NCBI GenBank assembly: GCA_038260095.1
Contig: JBBSOC010000002.1
Location: forward strand, 15,435 to 79,434
Direction of reading: 5' to 3'
Length of the DNA: 64,000 bases
Origin: QHCE01 sp038260095
GTDB lineage: Bacteria > Actinomycetota > Actinomycetes > Mycobacteriales > QHCE01
Below the pieces are notes generated by a model. The model saw only the letters and a list, made by a program, of their open reading frames with translations, did no database searches and had not been told where the DNA came from. The position numbers were made by a program, and so were the translations under genes. This document shows, one piece after another, positions 62,936 to 64,000 of the stretch; positions within the stretch are counted from its first letter, which is position 1; each line of letters starts with the position of its first letter.

Positions 62936-63688
62936 TCAGTCCTGTGTAGCCGAACCGATTCCTTCTACAGTGTAGCTGACCCGAATGGTGCCTTTCTTCT
63001 CTTTAATCTTTGGAATGTTAATCTCGCCGACCTGTCTAATATCTCGGACATGAGTCCCGCCGCAAGGAATACCGAAATTATCTCCGTACAGCACGACTCT
63101 ACCGGGCTTGTTTTTCGGGATATTATCAGGCACATGACGGCAGATAGTTTTCATTTCTTCCACGAACATAAATCGGATAATATTGCTACTGCCTTTTTTG
63201 ATGAACGCGTTCGTCAATGCTTCGAGCTCAGTGCGTAGTTCTTCAGCCTTCTCGGGCTCCCAAGTACCGCTATATTCAACAGCCGACAAGTGAGGGTAAT
63301 GTTGGCCCTTAGTGGCAATCCAATCGAGACCTAGGCTATCGACCGCCATATCGATAACATGTGCGGCAGAGTGAAGCCGCGTATTTACTGATCGCCGCTC
63401 ATGGTCGACTTCACAGACCGCTACATCACCTTTGCTGAATGAGCCGCTGGTAAGGCGGCCGACATGATGGACTTGACCCTCTTCGTCCAGATGCACTTCT
63501 TCAACCGAAGACACCACCTCCGGCCCGCTAATGACGCCTCTATCCCAATCTTGGCCACCGCCTCGAGCGTAAAAGCAGGTTTGGTCGAGGATGATGTCCG
63601 TGCGGCCATCTTCGATAAGGCTAAACGAAAGAACTTTGGCTTCGCAGGCCTCAATATCAAAACCTTGCATATAGAGGAGCTCTGTCAT
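62936..63688 (-). CDS. Alanyl-tRNA editing protein (AlaX-like)
   Basis: A 250-residue free-standing editing domain that removes Ser or Gly wrongly attached to tRNA-Ala. It has CFYARGGGQDWDRG, the zinc motif RLHSAAHVIDMAV (HxxxH) and the second zinc site IPCGGTHVRDI. It starts at ATG 63688 with a strong GGGAGG ribosome site seven to eight bases ahead; upstream codons are not needed. Base composition is richer in A and T than in neighbouring genes, which suggests transfer from another organism. Confidence 0.88.
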   Translation of the reverse strand: MTELLYMQGFDIEACEAKVLSFSLIEDGRTDIILDQTCFYARGGGQDWDRGVISGPEVVSSVEEVHLDEEGQVHHVGRLTSGSFSKGDVAVCEVDHERRSVNTRLHSAAHVIDMAVDSLGLDWIATKGQHYPHLSAVEYSGTWEPEKAEELRTELEALTNAFIKKGSSNIIRFMFVEEMKTICRHVPDNIPKNKPGRVVLYGDNFGIPCGGTHVRDIRQVGEINIPKIKEKKGTIRVSYTVEGIGSATQD

Positions 63689-63817
63689 TTTGCCTCCCTT
63701 AGGAGAAGCGGATAATTTGGCTCTCCATTTATCGCGACAATCCACCACCGTCGCTCAACTGGTAAACACATGTGTGCAACGTGGGTCCTGGGCCCAATGC
63801 CGCGTAGCTTAAGTGGG

Positions 63818-64000
63818 TCATGTTGTTGATCTGGGTTTTAGTCTGTGGATGTTGATTGTGGCCGGTGATCGGTGGCGGGTGCTGGCGGGTTCGCCGGGAT
63901 TTTTGACCCGGTAGCTGTTGTGCCGGGCCCGTTTGACCGCGCGCGGGCAGGTGCGTTCGCGTCGGGGTGGGATGAGCAGCGTGGCGATCTGGGCCAGGTG
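63818..64000 (-). mobile_element. IS4-family transposase, C-terminal end (cut by window edge)
   Basis: The minus strand is open from the window edge to a TGA at 63818. It reads LAQIATLLIPPRRERTC, then PRAVKRARHNSYRVKNPGEP and ASTRHRSPATINIHRLKP. The block CPRAVKRARHNSYRVKxPGEPASTRH is the typical tail of actinobacterial IS4-family transposases. The rest lies outside the window. Confidence 0.75.

Overview
The window looks like chromosomal DNA of a GC-rich actinobacterium, probably of the Pseudonocardiales/Mycobacteriales side of the phylum. Reasons: a WhiB4-type regulator, a Crp of the mycobacterial type, a dnaK-grpE-dnaJ-hspR operon with HAIR-like operators, a conservon (NIT-domain histidine kinase, roadblock protein, small GTPase), an MFS-thymidylate kinase fusion, and a gene order between topA and ponA that follows the Rv3644c-Rv3683 order of Mycobacterium tuberculosis with several genes missing.

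Layout. 1-2.2 kb: accessory stretch next to the 3' end of tRNA-Thr(CGT), with the tail of a Fic protein, two toxin-antitoxin loci whose toxins are both broken, and a small CxxC membrane protein. 2.3-31.5 kb: mostly core genes. These are holB, the MFS-tmk fusion, a methyltransferase, topA, hppA, an anti-sigma ATPase and its antagonist, a Flp/Tad pilus operon, an epoxide-hydrolase-like gene, marP, a TlpA lipoprotein, nth, crp, ridA with a DUF4177-type gene, a Tyr/Gly-rich membrane protein beside a truncated relative, whiB4, a class A penicillin-binding protein, a metallophosphoesterase and tRNA-Pro(CGG). 31.5-42.3 kb: accessory stretch opened by a tandem IS481-like end repeat. It holds a secreted TAP-like hydrolase, two unrecognised genes (one frameshifted), a Tat-exported esterase, a TetR regulator divergent from a frameshifted yceI plus an FMN reductase, a VOC protein, and a NIS siderophore synthetase pair with a tiny lipoprotein. 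42.3-62.5 kb: core again, with asd-lysC, the conservon, clpB and its partner, the dnaK operon, a Ser/Thr kinase, an Fe-S reductase and dcd. 62.5-64 kb: tRNA-Gly(CCC), an AT-richer AlaX editing gene and the end of an IS4-type transposase.

How the parts work together. HspR encoded in the dnaK operon probably represses both dnaK and clpB through HAIR-like sites. The Tad operon encodes a near complete surface pilus motor in which TadB and TadC are one protein. TetR probably controls yceI and the reductase through two operator copies placed on the promoter. The two siderophore synthetases probably act in sequence on one product.

The most unusual observations are a pair of about 120-130 bp MITE-like elements 24 kb apart in opposite orientation, reading-frame decay concentrated in accessory genes while long core genes are intact, a probable ATC start codon on the MFS-tmk fusion, a TadB-TadC fusion, a conservon without its CvnC (DUF742) member, leaderless toxin-antitoxin promoters with identical spacing, and a candidate small RNA near 18.7-18.9 kb. 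All family assignments were made by reading motifs; no database search was possible.
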